Assembly: GCF_000424065.1 (NCBI RefSeq)
Contig: NZ_AUJE01000019.1
Coordinates: forward strand, 1-64,000
Reading direction: 5' to 3'
Length of the DNA: 64,000 nt
Origin: Selenomonas ruminantium subsp. ruminantium ATCC 12561
GTDB taxonomy: Bacteria; Bacillota; Negativicutes; Selenomonadales; Selenomonadaceae
Shown here in pieces: positions 1-7,726 of the stretch. The notes beneath the pieces were generated by a model. It made no database searches and was not told the origin of the DNA. It saw only the letters and a program-made list of their open reading frames with translations. Position numbers and translations under genes: made by a program. Numbering within the stretch: the stretch's first letter is position 1; the number at the start of each line of letters is the position of its first letter.

Positions 1-174
1 GCAGGCATGGTAATTCTCCTCGTAATTGAGGAACTTCTTCTCCTTGAAATAGTATTGCCTGATGTTGTAGAGAGCCACATTGTACAGGTTATTGCTGTAC
101 TGGCACATCTCCCTGAGCATAGCATACTCTTCCTTGGAGAGTTTTCGGATTACATTCGATTGAGTTAGATACAT
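1..174 (-). CDS. tnpB: TnpB (IS200/IS605 family OrfB), 5' part only
   Basis: The minus strand opens with ATG at 174 and is still open at the window edge (58 codons visible). The peptide begins MYLTQSNVIRKLSKEEYAML and continues with a Tyr/Asn-rich stretch (CQYSNNLYNVALYNIRQYYF). That is the typical N-terminus of TnpB, the RNA-guided nuclease carried by IS200/IS605 and IS1341-type elements. A good ribosome binding site (AAGGAGGTGT) precedes the ATG. The RuvC catalytic residues, the zinc finger and the omega RNA, which normally overlaps the 3' end, lie outside the window, so intactness cannot be judged. No TnpA (Y1 transposase) is visible on this side. Confidence 0.85.
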   Translation of the reverse strand, partial: MYLTQSNVIRKLSKEEYAMLREMCQYSNNLYNVALYNIRQYYFKEKKFLNYEENYHAC

Positions 175-253
175 CTTGTTACACCTCCTTTTCTTGCTAT
201 ATACATATTATATGGCAAAAGAAAACAGTTGGCAAGACTATCTACGTTGTTTT

Positions 254-288
254 GTAGATTGAGCGGGCATCGAACCCGCTCAATCTAC
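254..288. repeat. Perfect 14-bp inverted repeat upstream of tnpB
   Basis: Two perfect 14-bp arms (GTAGATTGAGCGGG and its complement) enclose a 7-nt loop. The hairpin lies 80 bp upstream of the tnpB start. It could be the subterminal hairpin that IS200/IS605 transposition recognises at the left end. Read on the minus strand, the inner part (GCGGG-TTCGATG-CCCGC) also has the form of a tRNA T-arm, but no D-arm, anticodon arm or CCA-ready acceptor surrounds it, so it is not a tRNA. Confidence 0.55.
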
Positions 289-351
289 CGCCATTCATCT
301 CCCACCTAAGAGGAAGGAGTCTTTTGGCGGGGGCGATAAACAACGTATTAA

Positions 352-430
352 GCGCCGGGGCCGGGTATATATTTTCGCAGCGTTTGACAAGCCTGTCTAA
401 GCGAAGAAAATATATACCCGGCCCCGGCGC
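352..430 (+). repeat. Class A hairpin element, copy A1
   Basis: Perfect 25-bp arms (352-376 and 406-430) enclose a conserved core whose ends are GTTTGAC (from 382) and GTCTAAGC (to 402). The core folds into a small hairpin GACA-AGCC-TGTC. The flanks match the family: TTAAG before the stem, GCCTTTA after it. The element starts 24 bp beyond the stop codon of the YbjN-like gene, which is transcribed towards it. The stem sequence differs completely from other copies while the core does not. Confidence 0.85.
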
Positions 431-453
431 GCCTTTATGCGCAAATATGTTAC

Positions 454-915
454 TTATTTGCCCCAAACCTGCCCCATAAACTCATCATATACCTCTTCCA
501 AGTGCTGCACGAGAACACTCAGCATCAGCTGTATCATCTTGCTGTCAAACGTATCATCGACAAAGGGCAGACAGATATCCAAATAAACCTTTCCATCCTG
601 ATGAACATAGTATTTGAAACTCTTGTAACGGGCATTCAGCTCATTTAAATATTCCTTTATCCGCGGCTTTTTATCCTCCGGCAAACCGCTTATAATCTGC
701 GTGCGGATAACGGTAAAAATACTGGTATCAATCAAGATGGCCATGGGTAAAATCTGCCCGCGGGCTTCAATGCGGGAACGGAACAATACCGTAGCATAAT
801 CATCATCCATGGACTCTGTACTAAACACATTGATATTGTTCTCAATCAGGAATTCCTGAAACTTAACCGCCTTTTCATTACTCTCTACACTTTTTTTACT
901 CTTTTTTCCTGGCAT
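454..915 (-). CDS. YbjN-domain protein (putative regulator), function unknown
   Basis: A 153-residue cytoplasmic protein that resembles the YbjN / 'bacterial sensory transduction regulator' fold by length and pattern: a Lys/Ser-rich start, then alternating strands and helices ending VLVQHLEEVYDEFMGQVW. I chose the ATG at 915 over an upstream in-frame start at 954 because GAAGGAG sits five bases before it and the longer form would overlap uxaC. It follows uxaC by 13 bp and probably shares its transcript. YbjN proteins are often treated as chaperone-like or regulatory; no specific role can be read here. Confidence 0.6.
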   Translation of the reverse strand: MPGKKSKKSVESNEKAVKFQEFLIENNINVFSTESMDDDYATVLFRSRIEARGQILPMAILIDTSIFTVIRTQIISGLPEDKKPRIKEYLNELNARYKSFKYYVHQDGKVYLDICLPFVDDTFDSKMIQLMLSVLVQHLEEVYDEFMGQVWGK

Positions 916-928
916 AACTACTCCTTCA

Positions 929-2341
929 TCAAAATGCAAAATAACGGCAGGCATTGTTGTAACTGATATCTTCCACCAACTTGCCCAGGGTCTTCATATC
1001 CGCCGGATATTCCCCATTTTCCACCAGATTACCAATAAAGTTACACAAGATACGGCGATAGTACTCATGACGGGAATAGGACAGCAGTGAACGGGAATCC
1101 GTCGGCGTGCCGATTGTATTGCCCAACACCGATATGCTGGCCAAAATACGCAGCTGCGCTTCGATGCCCTCCTTGTTGTTGTTGAACCACCAGGCCGCCC
1201 CCTGCTGAATTTTCCCCAGTGCCTCTGTACCAGAGAACGCCGGCAAAAGTGCAGCAATCACGATATTATCCGCAGGATTCAATGAAGAAATAATGGTCTT
1301 GGGCAAATGGCCATCTTTATTCAAGGCATCAAGGAATTTTGCCAAAGCAGGTGCGCAGTTATGGGTATCCACAGCATCAAAACCGCTGTCATTCCCCAGG
1401 ATTGAATACTGCAGCGAATTGACATCGCGGAGTGCTGAATAATGTATCTGCATAGTCCAGCCACGGCGGGCATATTCTTCGCCCAGGAACAGGAGTACGG
1501 CCGTCTTATACTGCTCCATTGCCAGCTTGGACGGTGCTCCCTTGCCGTTAATCACCTTGCCCACCACATCGTCCAGCTCATATTCCTTTGCTGGTGCAAA
1601 GACCATATACGGCAGGGCATGGTCAGCAATCTGACAGCCTTTTTCCGCAAAATAATCCAACCGTTTAACAATCGCTTCCCGGATATCCGCCATCGTGGAT
1701 ATATCGTCCATATTGGCTGCCTCACCCAGCTCGTAACGCATATAGGCGTCCCAGCCATCTTCCTCGATGTTCAGGATATTATCCGCCCGAAAAGTTGGCA
1801 GTACTTCTGCCGGACATTTCCCATCTTCCTTGATTTTCGTATGCCATTTTAAATCCGAAGCAGGGTCATCTGTCGTGCAGATAACCTGTACATTGGAACG
1901 TTCGATAATCCCTTGGGCACGCATATCTGCCGCCTGCAGCCGCGCATTGCAGATATCCCAGATTTTTTCTGCGTTTTCCCCGTTGAGAATCAAGTCGCAG
2001 TCAAAATATCGCTGCAATTCCAAATGCGTCCAATGGTACAGCGGGCTGCCGATAGCCCGGGACAAGCTCTCAGCAAAATACTGGAACTTTTCCCTGGAAG
2101 AAACCTCACTGCCCGTTACACAGCCTTCAGATACTGCATTGCTCCTGAGGAGCCGCCACTTGTAGGTATCTGAGCCCAGCCATGCCTGCGCAATATTGCG
2201 AAACTCACGGTTTTCCGCAATTTCCCGTGGATTGATATGGCAATGATAGTCATAAATCGGCATGGGAGCGGCATGCTCATGATACAATACGCGCGCAGTT
2301 TCCGTTTGCAGGAGAAAATCCTTATCCATAAATTTTTTCAT
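929..2341 (-). CDS. uxaC: Glucuronate isomerase UxaC
   Basis: A 470-residue enzyme of the amidohydrolase-related uronate isomerase family. It converts D-glucuronate to D-fructuronate (and D-galacturonate to D-tagaturonate), the first cytoplasmic step of hexuronate breakdown. The N-terminal metal site YDYHCHINPREIAEN, the GSDTYKWRLLR segment and full family length are visible. A GGGAGGGG site precedes ATG 2341. No uxaA/uxaB/uxuA/kdgK genes are in the window, so this member of the pathway is detached here. Its downstream partner is the YbjN-like gene; upstream is the CstA-type carrier, 28 bp away. Confidence 0.95.
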   Translation of the reverse strand: MKKFMDKDFLLQTETARVLYHEHAAPMPIYDYHCHINPREIAENREFRNIAQAWLGSDTYKWRLLRSNAVSEGCVTGSEVSSREKFQYFAESLSRAIGSPLYHWTHLELQRYFDCDLILNGENAEKIWDICNARLQAADMRAQGIIERSNVQVICTTDDPASDLKWHTKIKEDGKCPAEVLPTFRADNILNIEEDGWDAYMRYELGEAANMDDISTMADIREAIVKRLDYFAEKGCQIADHALPYMVFAPAKEYELDDVVGKVINGKGAPSKLAMEQYKTAVLLFLGEEYARRGWTMQIHYSALRDVNSLQYSILGNDSGFDAVDTHNCAPALAKFLDALNKDGHLPKTIISSLNPADNIVIAALLPAFSGTEALGKIQQGAAWWFNNNKEGIEAQLRILASISVLGNTIGTPTDSRSLLSYSRHEYYRRILCNFIGNLVENGEYPADMKTLGKLVEDISYNNACRYFAF

Positions 2342-2369
2342 AAAAAACCCCTCCCATCATTCTTACAAG

Positions 2370-3791
2370 TTATGATTTACTGCCCAAAGTAGTCTTATAG
2401 TACAATACCACACATACTACCGCAAAGACAATCCCCACCGGATAGGAAATGGCGGTGGAGAGCTGCAGGCCTTCCGGCGCCTGCAAAATATACGTGCAGG
2501 ATACAGCTGACATAAACGTTGCCGGCACAAAGGGAATCTTCCATGCGCCAGAGCCTTTCTTCGTACGATAAAGATATACAGCGCCCGTCCAAAGGACAAT
2601 CATGGCCAGCGTCTGATTCGTCCAGGAGAAATAACGCCAAATGATGTTGAAATCCATCTGAGACAGAACGCCGCCCACAGCCAGCAGCGGTACAGCAAAC
2701 ATCAGACGCTTAGCAGCCTGGTCCTGATTGACGCCGAACCAGTCAGCCAGCGTCAGACGGGCAGAACGGAAGGCCGTATCACCAGAGGTGATTGGGCAGG
2801 CAATAACGCCCAGCATAGCCAAAACAGCACCAACGCCAGAACCCATAAAGCCAACGCAGATATCATAAACCACGGTACCAGCACCGCCAGCTTTCATCGC
2901 CGCCGCCAGGCCGCCCGTACCATCATAGAAGGTAACACCGGCAGCCGCCCAAATAAGGGCAATGATGCCTTCCGAAACCATAGCACCATAGAAAACCGGA
3001 CGACCCATGCGCTCGTCCTTCAGGCAGCGGGCCATAATCGGCGACTGCGTGGAATGGAAACCGGAGATAGCACCGCAGGCCACGGTTATGAACATCAACG
3101 GCCAAATCGGCATCTTTTCCGGCCCAGCGGGATGCAGGTTCTGCAATGTCAGTTCCGGCATCGTGTGCCCGCCAACACCAAAGAGCATACCGCCCATAAT
3201 TCCCAGAGCCATGACAATCAGGCAGATACCAAAAATCGGATAGAAACGGGCAATCAGCTTATCAATAGGAAGCAGTGTTGCCAGAAAATAATAGGCCAGC
3301 ACACAGGGCAGGACAATTGTTACGGCTACGCCCGTAAGCTTGGCCAAAAGCCCTGCCGGCCCCGTCATAAATACCGTACCAACGAGTACCAGCAGCACTA
3401 CGGAGAACACGCGCATAATCATCAGCATGGTACCGCCCATATGATGCCCGACTACCTCGGAGATACTCTTGCCGTCCTCGCGCAAGGAAATCATTCCAGA
3501 CAGATAGTCATGGACAGCCCCGGCAAAAATCGTACCAAAGACAATCCAAAGATATACGCTGGGCCCCCAGATTGCACCACCAAGAGCACCAAAGATAGGC
3601 CCTAGCCCAGCGATATTTAACAGCTGAATCAAAAATACCTTCCAAGTAGGCAGGGGAATATAGTCCACCCCGTCATTGTGCACCAAAGCCGGCGTCTTGG
3701 CATCGGTGGGACCGAACACATTATCAACGATTTTACCATAGACAAAATAACCGCCAATCAAAGCACACAAAGCAACCAAAAATGTAACCAT
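2370..3791 (-). CDS. cstA: CstA-family carbon starvation / peptide-pyruvate carrier
   Basis: A 473-residue polytopic membrane protein with the CstA signature: start MVTFLVALCALIGGYFVYGK, then GLGPIFGALGGAIWGP and the HDYLSGMISLREDGKSI segment. It is the shorter form, without the C-terminal extension of the roughly 700-residue E. coli CstA. Family members import pyruvate or peptides under carbon limitation; the substrate here is not deducible. The RBS GAGGTGAA precedes the ATG. It probably heads the short cstA-uxaC-ybjN transcript. The next gene to the right is on the opposite strand, so 3792-3975 is a divergent promoter region. Confidence 0.9.
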   Translation of the reverse strand: MVTFLVALCALIGGYFVYGKIVDNVFGPTDAKTPALVHNDGVDYIPLPTWKVFLIQLLNIAGLGPIFGALGGAIWGPSVYLWIVFGTIFAGAVHDYLSGMISLREDGKSISEVVGHHMGGTMLMIMRVFSVVLLVLVGTVFMTGPAGLLAKLTGVAVTIVLPCVLAYYFLATLLPIDKLIARFYPIFGICLIVMALGIMGGMLFGVGGHTMPELTLQNLHPAGPEKMPIWPLMFITVACGAISGFHSTQSPIMARCLKDERMGRPVFYGAMVSEGIIALIWAAAGVTFYDGTGGLAAAMKAGGAGTVVYDICVGFMGSGVGAVLAMLGVIACPITSGDTAFRSARLTLADWFGVNQDQAAKRLMFAVPLLAVGGVLSQMDFNIIWRYFSWTNQTLAMIVLWTGAVYLYRTKKGSGAWKIPFVPATFMSAVSCTYILQAPEGLQLSTAISYPVGIVFAVVCVVLYYKTTLGSKS

Positions 3792-3862
3792 GAAAGTTCA
3801 CCTCATTTTTACCACTTTTAGAATAATTGCGAATACTTCCGTTAAGCCCTGCCAGCCCTCCT

Positions 3863-3891
3863 TTGTCATGAATTGGCATTTATGCTATAAT
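3863..3891 (+). promoter_or_regulatory. Sigma-A-type promoter of the TSUP gene
   Basis: TTGTCA (3863-3868), a 17-bp spacer and TATAAT (3886-3891), with an extended -10 TGC just before the hexamer. It is correctly placed for the gene starting at 3976, with an approximately 75-nt leader. Confidence 0.75.
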
Positions 3892-3975
3892 GAATATTCG
3901 TAATTCAGTGGGCGAACTCCTGCCCCCTGCCAAAAGTTTTTCTCTGATAATTTTATTGTTGAAAGGAGTTTATTC

Positions 3976-4767
3976 ATGGAAATTCTTTTGTTTCTGCTCT
4001 TGGGTATTGGTGTCGGCACTTTCGGCACGTTGGTGGGTATCGGCGGTGGCCTGATATGCGTGCCGATTTTTATTTTGTTCCTGTCGCAGGGGACAGCACA
4101 TCCCTTCTTTGAAACAGCCGCGCAGATTACGGGCACTTCCCTCGTCATCGTCATGGCTAATGCTCTGTCGGGAACGCTTGCCTATATCAAACAAAAGCGT
4201 GTTTATTTCAAGGCAGCCGTTCCCTTCGCCATCGCGACCCTGCCCGGTGCCTTCTTCGGCTCCTATATCGTGGACAATTTCAATATGCCCATGCTCAACT
4301 TCTACTTCGGCATTTTCCTCTTGTTCATGGCTTCAATGATGTATATGAACAGCCGCCGCAAACCACCTGTGGACGTGGACGGACTGCCGGAAGGCTTCAC
4401 CTTCAATCAGTTCTGGGGCATCGCCTCCAGCTTCGTGGTAGGTTTCCTCTCCAGCATCTTCGGCATCGGTGGCGGCGTTATCCATGTGCCTCTGATGATT
4501 TACCTCTTGGGCTTCCCCGTGCATATGGCAACCGCTACCTCCCACTTCGTACTGGCCTGCTCCTCTGCCTTCGGCGTGGTATCCCACTTTATGCTCGACC
4601 ACATCATCTGGATGCCCGCCATCTGCATTTCCATCGGTGCCGCCATCGGCGCCCAGCTTGGGGCAAAGATTTCCCAAAAAACAAAATCCAAAATTATTCT
4701 AGCCCTGCTCTCTTTGGCCATGTTTGCACTCGGCTGCAGACTTATCCTCATGGGCAGTGCACAATAA
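3976..4767 (+). CDS. TSUP family permease (TauE/SafE-like sulfite/organosulfur exporter)
   Basis: A 263-residue inner-membrane protein with about eight hydrophobic segments and the internal duplication typical of TSUP carriers: LVGIGGGLICVP near residue 22 and IFGIGGGVIHVP near residue 165. Family members export sulfite, sulfoacetate or related anions; the substrate is unknown. GAAAGGAG lies before ATG 3976 and the gene has its own promoter. It is one of few plus-strand genes here. A class A hairpin follows 29 bp after the stop. Confidence 0.85.
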   Translation: MEILLFLLLGIGVGTFGTLVGIGGGLICVPIFILFLSQGTAHPFFETAAQITGTSLVIVMANALSGTLAYIKQKRVYFKAAVPFAIATLPGAFFGSYIVDNFNMPMLNFYFGIFLLFMASMMYMNSRRKPPVDVDGLPEGFTFNQFWGIASSFVVGFLSSIFGIGGGVIHVPLMIYLLGFPVHMATATSHFVLACSSAFGVVSHFMLDHIIWMPAICISIGAAIGAQLGAKISQKTKSKIILALLSLAMFALGCRLILMGSAQ

Positions 4768-4796
4768 TTTCCTCGCCATTATTCGCTATACAAGAC

Positions 4797-4883
4797 GGAG
4801 GGGCGGGACGGCAATAACTTTCGGCTGCTTAGACAGGCTTGTCAAACGCTGCCGAAAGCCACTGCCGCCCCGCCCGCCCCTCC
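4797..4883 (-). repeat. Class A hairpin element, copy A2 (inverted orientation)
   Basis: GC-rich imperfect arms (4797-4825 and 4851-4883; the right arm has a 4-nt insertion) flank the conserved core read on the minus strand (4827-4847). The element starts 29 bp after the TSUP stop codon. On the element strand the single-base arm differences are G opposite T, which would be G-U in RNA. Confidence 0.8.
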
Positions 4884-4974
4884 TTACTGCCAGCCTAAGC
4901 AAGAAAAAACGTATTATCAGCCACCGGGAACCTTGTCTTATCGATGTTATCCGTTATCATGATATACGCAGTAA

Positions 4975-5054
4975 GCCCGCGGAGCTGGTGATGTTTTCCG
5001 CAGCTTTTGACAAGCCTGTCTATGGCGAAGGAAAATATTACCTGCTCCGCGGGC
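4975..5054 (+). repeat. Class A hairpin element, copy A3
   Basis: Arms GCCCGCGGAGC... and ...GCTCCGCGGGC enclose a core with GACA-AGCC-TGTC. In this subtype the core is flanked by TTTT and TATGGC. It is followed by the family tail CGTCTTTGTATCTCGATGTA. Two arm positions are G opposite T on this strand. Confidence 0.8.
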
Positions 5055-5098
5055 GTCTTTGTATCTCGATGTACGACAATACTATATTAACGCACTAA

Positions 5099-5177
5099 GC
5101 CCGGTGGCTGATGATGCTTTCCCGTCGCGTTTGACAAGCCTGTCTAAGCAGAGGGAAAGTATTATCAGCCACCGGGC
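5099..5177 (+). repeat. Class A hairpin element, copy A4
   Basis: Arms GCCCGGTGGCTGATGATG... and its complement carry two G-T pairs. The core is CGCGTTTGAC...GTCTAAGC, followed by CGTCTTATCTTATAGATG. It is the second hairpin subtype of the 248-bp repeat unit. Confidence 0.8.
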
Positions 5178-5222
5178 GTCTTATCTTATAGATGTTATCC
5201 AATGTCATAATATACGCAGTAA

Positions 5223-5302
5223 GCCCGCGAAGCTGGTGATGTTTTCCGCAGCTTTTGACAAGCCTGTCTATGACGAAGGAAAATATTACCAGCTCCGCAG
5301 GC
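5223..5302 (+). repeat. Class A hairpin element, copy A5
   Basis: A tandem copy of A3 displaced by 248 bp. Its outer stem has drifted: two A-C mismatches (GCCCGCGAAGC against GCTCCGCAGGC), so it is the least perfect of the array. Confidence 0.8.
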
Positions 5303-5346
5303 GCCTTTGTATCTCGATGTACGACAATACTATATCAACGCACTAA

Positions 5347-5425
5347 GCCCGGTGGCTGATGATACTTTCCCGTCGCGTTTGACAAGCCTGTCTAAGCAGA
5401 GGGAAAGTATCATCAGCCACCGGGC
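5347..5425 (+). repeat. Class A hairpin element, copy A6
   Basis: A tandem copy of A4 displaced by 248 bp, but with a perfectly paired stem: GATACT against AGTATC, where A4 has G-T pairs. It ends 27 bp before the stop codon of the minus-strand methyltransferase-like gene. The tail is GCGCCTTTTCATATCGATG. Confidence 0.8.
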
Positions 5426-5451
5426 GCCTTTTCATATCGATGTAAACAAAC

Positions 5452-6261
5452 CTATTCTAGCAATGCCAAAACCCGCTCCCGATGACAGCAGCTTTCCACA
5501 ATAAAATCCTGCAAATATTCCGGAAATATCCCTTCCTGCGCACAAAATGCCTGCAAGCGTTCCAAATTTTCCGCCCGCTGCACATCGTACTCAATACGGT
5601 GCAGAATACGAGCCAGTTCCTTGCGCACCGCCGGACTATATAATCCTTTGAGGTTCGCCACAGCAGCGGTACTGCAGGCAGCACGGAACAGGTAACGGCT
5701 GACGGAAAGTTCATGGTTGATATTGGCGTATCCTGCCGCCTCCCATAACGCCTCCGCTTCGCTGTTTTCGTCACTATCCCCTGGCACGAAATCGATTTCC
5801 TTAAACAAGGTGTCGTCCAACAGCCGCACCATTTCGCTCTTGGCGTAAAGATGTTTTTCCCGCACAGGAAATTCGCCCTGCTTTAGTGCCGCGAGCACGC
5901 CCGTATAGCGCACATTGAGAAAGTCACCATAAAGTACTCCCACATCCGTGAGCTTGCGGCTGATGTCCATTAATAAGTCATAGGGTTCATAGGCCTGCAC
6001 CAGCAAGTTTTCTGCCAAAACAGCATCAAAGCTGTTTTCCGCAAAGGGCAGTTTCTCCCGGCGATAATCCATAAAATGCCACTCGATATGCAAACCGGCA
6101 AATGCCGGCAGCTCTGCCGCTTCCTCAATTTCCGTTACCACCACCAGCCGGGCGTTCGGATACAAGGCCACGATTTTTTCGATATACACCAGGCTTTCCA
6201 GCAGCAGCCAGCGCATGGGTGCAGGGCCGCCACTAAGAAAACACGTTAAATCCTGCTTCAT
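5452..6261 (-). CDS. SAM-dependent methyltransferase-like protein
   Basis: About 269 residues. The N-terminal half has the layout of a class I methyltransferase: YPNARLVVVTE, an acidic turn after a beta strand, and LPFAENSFDAVLAENLLVQA, the usual post-II/motif IV region. The C-terminal half is helical and unfamiliar. The start at 6261 makes an ATGA overlap with the stop of the upstream glycosyltransferase, and GGGGAG lies ten bases before it; a longer frame from 6309 would overlap that gene by 52 bp. The translational coupling suggests both act on the same glycan or protein, but the substrate is unknown. Confidence 0.6.
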   Translation of the reverse strand: MKQDLTCFLSGGPAPMRWLLLESLVYIEKIVALYPNARLVVVTEIEEAAELPAFAGLHIEWHFMDYRREKLPFAENSFDAVLAENLLVQAYEPYDLLMDISRKLTDVGVLYGDFLNVRYTGVLAALKQGEFPVREKHLYAKSEMVRLLDDTLFKEIDFVPGDSDENSEAEALWEAAGYANINHELSVSRYLFRAACSTAAVANLKGLYSPAVRKELARILHRIEYDVQRAENLERLQAFCAQEGIFPEYLQDFIVESCCHRERVLALLE

Positions 6262-7706
6262 AGGGCAAAATCTCCCCTTTCCGCCCATAAGTCGATGCAG
6301 GCACGCCAAAAAGCCTGTCCATATGCCAGCCTGTCACACAAAGGCGAATTTTCCATTTCGCCGCGCAGATTCTCCTGCGTAGCAAGTAAAAACGGCCGGT
6401 CAGCGGCAAGCTGCAGGGTAATTTTCACATAATCGCGGGGGGTATCCGCAATCCATTCCTCATAACCTGCTGCGGTCAGCAGACTTGCCCCAAAACGGGC
6501 ACTATGATGATTTCCCCGCAGCGTAACCACCGGCACGCCCATATAAAGTGCTGTGGCCGTCATTGCGCCGCCATTGTACGGGAAAGTATCCAGCATGATG
6601 TCCACTTCCTGATAATTAGCCAAATAATTGTCCGTTCCTAAACGCACCTCTATCCGCTCCATGGGTAGGCCGGCCTTTTCCAGCCGTTTTTCCACAGCCA
6701 GCCGCCGTTCAGGCAGACGCGTGGTATCCTGTACGAGCAGCCGGGCACCGGGCGCAAGTTCCAATATTTCCCGCCACAAAATCAAAACCTCTGTATTGAT
6801 TTTCATGGCATTTTGAAACGCGCCAAAAACCAGCGGCATATCGCTGCCCCGCCTGAGCCTTTTGCTTTTCTGCATGGCTTCATTAGGCATAAAGCAAAAG
6901 GCATGCGGCAATTTGATAAGTTTCTCGCGAAAATAATCCGCAGCAGCCGCATCTGGGTCAAGAACATTATCTGTCAACAGACCATCAACCGCTTCGAGCC
7001 CTGTAGTGTCAAAATAACCAATTGCCGAAAGCTGCACCGGAGCAGGCTTTTTCGCCAATACCATAAGGGTCAGGCCACCTGCTGTATGGCCGGATAAATC
7101 CACCAGTATATCAATTTCGTCCCAACGAATGGCCTCAGCCATCTCCACCAGATTTTTTCCGGCCAGACAGCGGTAAATCAGGCCGCTCCCCTGCAGACGA
7201 TGCGTAAAACTATCTTCCTCGTCCTCCAGCGCATAAAGATACGTACTGGCATAGCGCACGTCCAGCCCCGTCACCAATGCCTCATAAAACCGCGCAGCTG
7301 CGCTGTCACAGAAATCGCTGGCAATAAAGCCGATACGCAGGCGGCTATGAGGCACTGCCTTACGAACAGGCAGACATTCTTCTTCCCGATAAAGCTCCTG
7401 ATAGAATTTATGCTGCTGCGCTAAATCCTCAGCACTGAGTCCCGGCAAATAATGCAGGGCAAAGAGGTAATTGGAATAATGCTCGCGCTGGCTGCGCAGA
7501 TATTTATCACATTGCGCGGCGTTGCTATAAGCTGCTGCCGCCCCTTCCGGATCAGCCAAATCGTGAAACACTGCTCCATAAAGCTCATGCAGCTGCCATT
7601 CTTCCTCCGCTGGTATCTGCCCCCTTAGAGACTCCAATTTTTCTCTGGCCAGCTGGGTTTTTCCCCGCTGCAAAAGAGCGGTTATTTCCTGCCACTGCGC
7701 CTCCAT
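6258..7706 (-). CDS. O-GlcNAc transferase-like glycosyltransferase (SPINDLY/GT41-type C-terminal domain)
   Basis: A 482-residue protein. Residues 1-110 are helical and TPR-like. From about residue 120 it matches the bacterial OGT/SPY domain: RLRIGFIASDFCDSAAARF, DILVDLSGHTAGG, PVQLSAIGYFDTTG and, late, DIMLDTFPYNGGAMTATALY with GVPVVTLRG. Such proteins transfer sugars to Ser/Thr of proteins; in selenomonads related genes are often discussed with flagellin glycosylation, which is inference here since no flagellar genes are in the window. It is coupled by ATGA overlap to the methyltransferase-like gene. Confidence 0.85.
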   Translation of the reverse strand: MEAQWQEITALLQRGKTQLAREKLESLRGQIPAEEEWQLHELYGAVFHDLADPEGAAAAYSNAAQCDKYLRSQREHYSNYLFALHYLPGLSAEDLAQQHKFYQELYREEECLPVRKAVPHSRLRIGFIASDFCDSAAARFYEALVTGLDVRYASTYLYALEDEEDSFTHRLQGSGLIYRCLAGKNLVEMAEAIRWDEIDILVDLSGHTAGGLTLMVLAKKPAPVQLSAIGYFDTTGLEAVDGLLTDNVLDPDAAAADYFREKLIKLPHAFCFMPNEAMQKSKRLRRGSDMPLVFGAFQNAMKINTEVLILWREILELAPGARLLVQDTTRLPERRLAVEKRLEKAGLPMERIEVRLGTDNYLANYQEVDIMLDTFPYNGGAMTATALYMGVPVVTLRGNHHSARFGASLLTAAGYEEWIADTPRDYVKITLQLAADRPFLLATQENLRGEMENSPLCDRLAYGQAFWRACIDLWAERGDFAL

Positions 7707-7726
7707 GCGCCCTCACCTCTTTTCAC

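Larger units (their letters stand above)
4888..5445 (+). repeat. Tandem array of class A hairpins, 248-bp period
   Basis: Positions 4913, 5161 (ATTATCAG block), 5003/5251 (core of one subtype) and 5133/5381 (core of the other subtype) are each exactly 248 bp apart. A 248-bp unit holding two different class A hairpins is therefore present about 2.2 times: a half copy (4890-4960, 3' half only, its 5' half replaced where element A2 sits), then A3-A4, then A5-A6. There is no coding capacity beyond reading frames that run through the hairpins. This accounts for the whole gene-free stretch 4768-5451. Confidence 0.85.

Noticed and set aside
254-288. tRNA gene
   Set aside because: Only a T-arm-like hairpin is present; no D-arm, anticodon arm or acceptor pairing can be drawn in the flanks.
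242-466. 74-residue minus-strand frame and similar frames at 4724-5098, 5059-5346, 5307-5504, 14987-15319 and 16225-16443
   Set aside because: All run through class A hairpins and owe their similarity (FLRLDRLVKRC, KPVYGEGKYY) to the repeated DNA; none has a binding site or protein-like composition.
4888-5445. CRISPR-like array
   Set aside because: Period is 248 bp with long palindromes and no unique spacers; no cas genes in the window.
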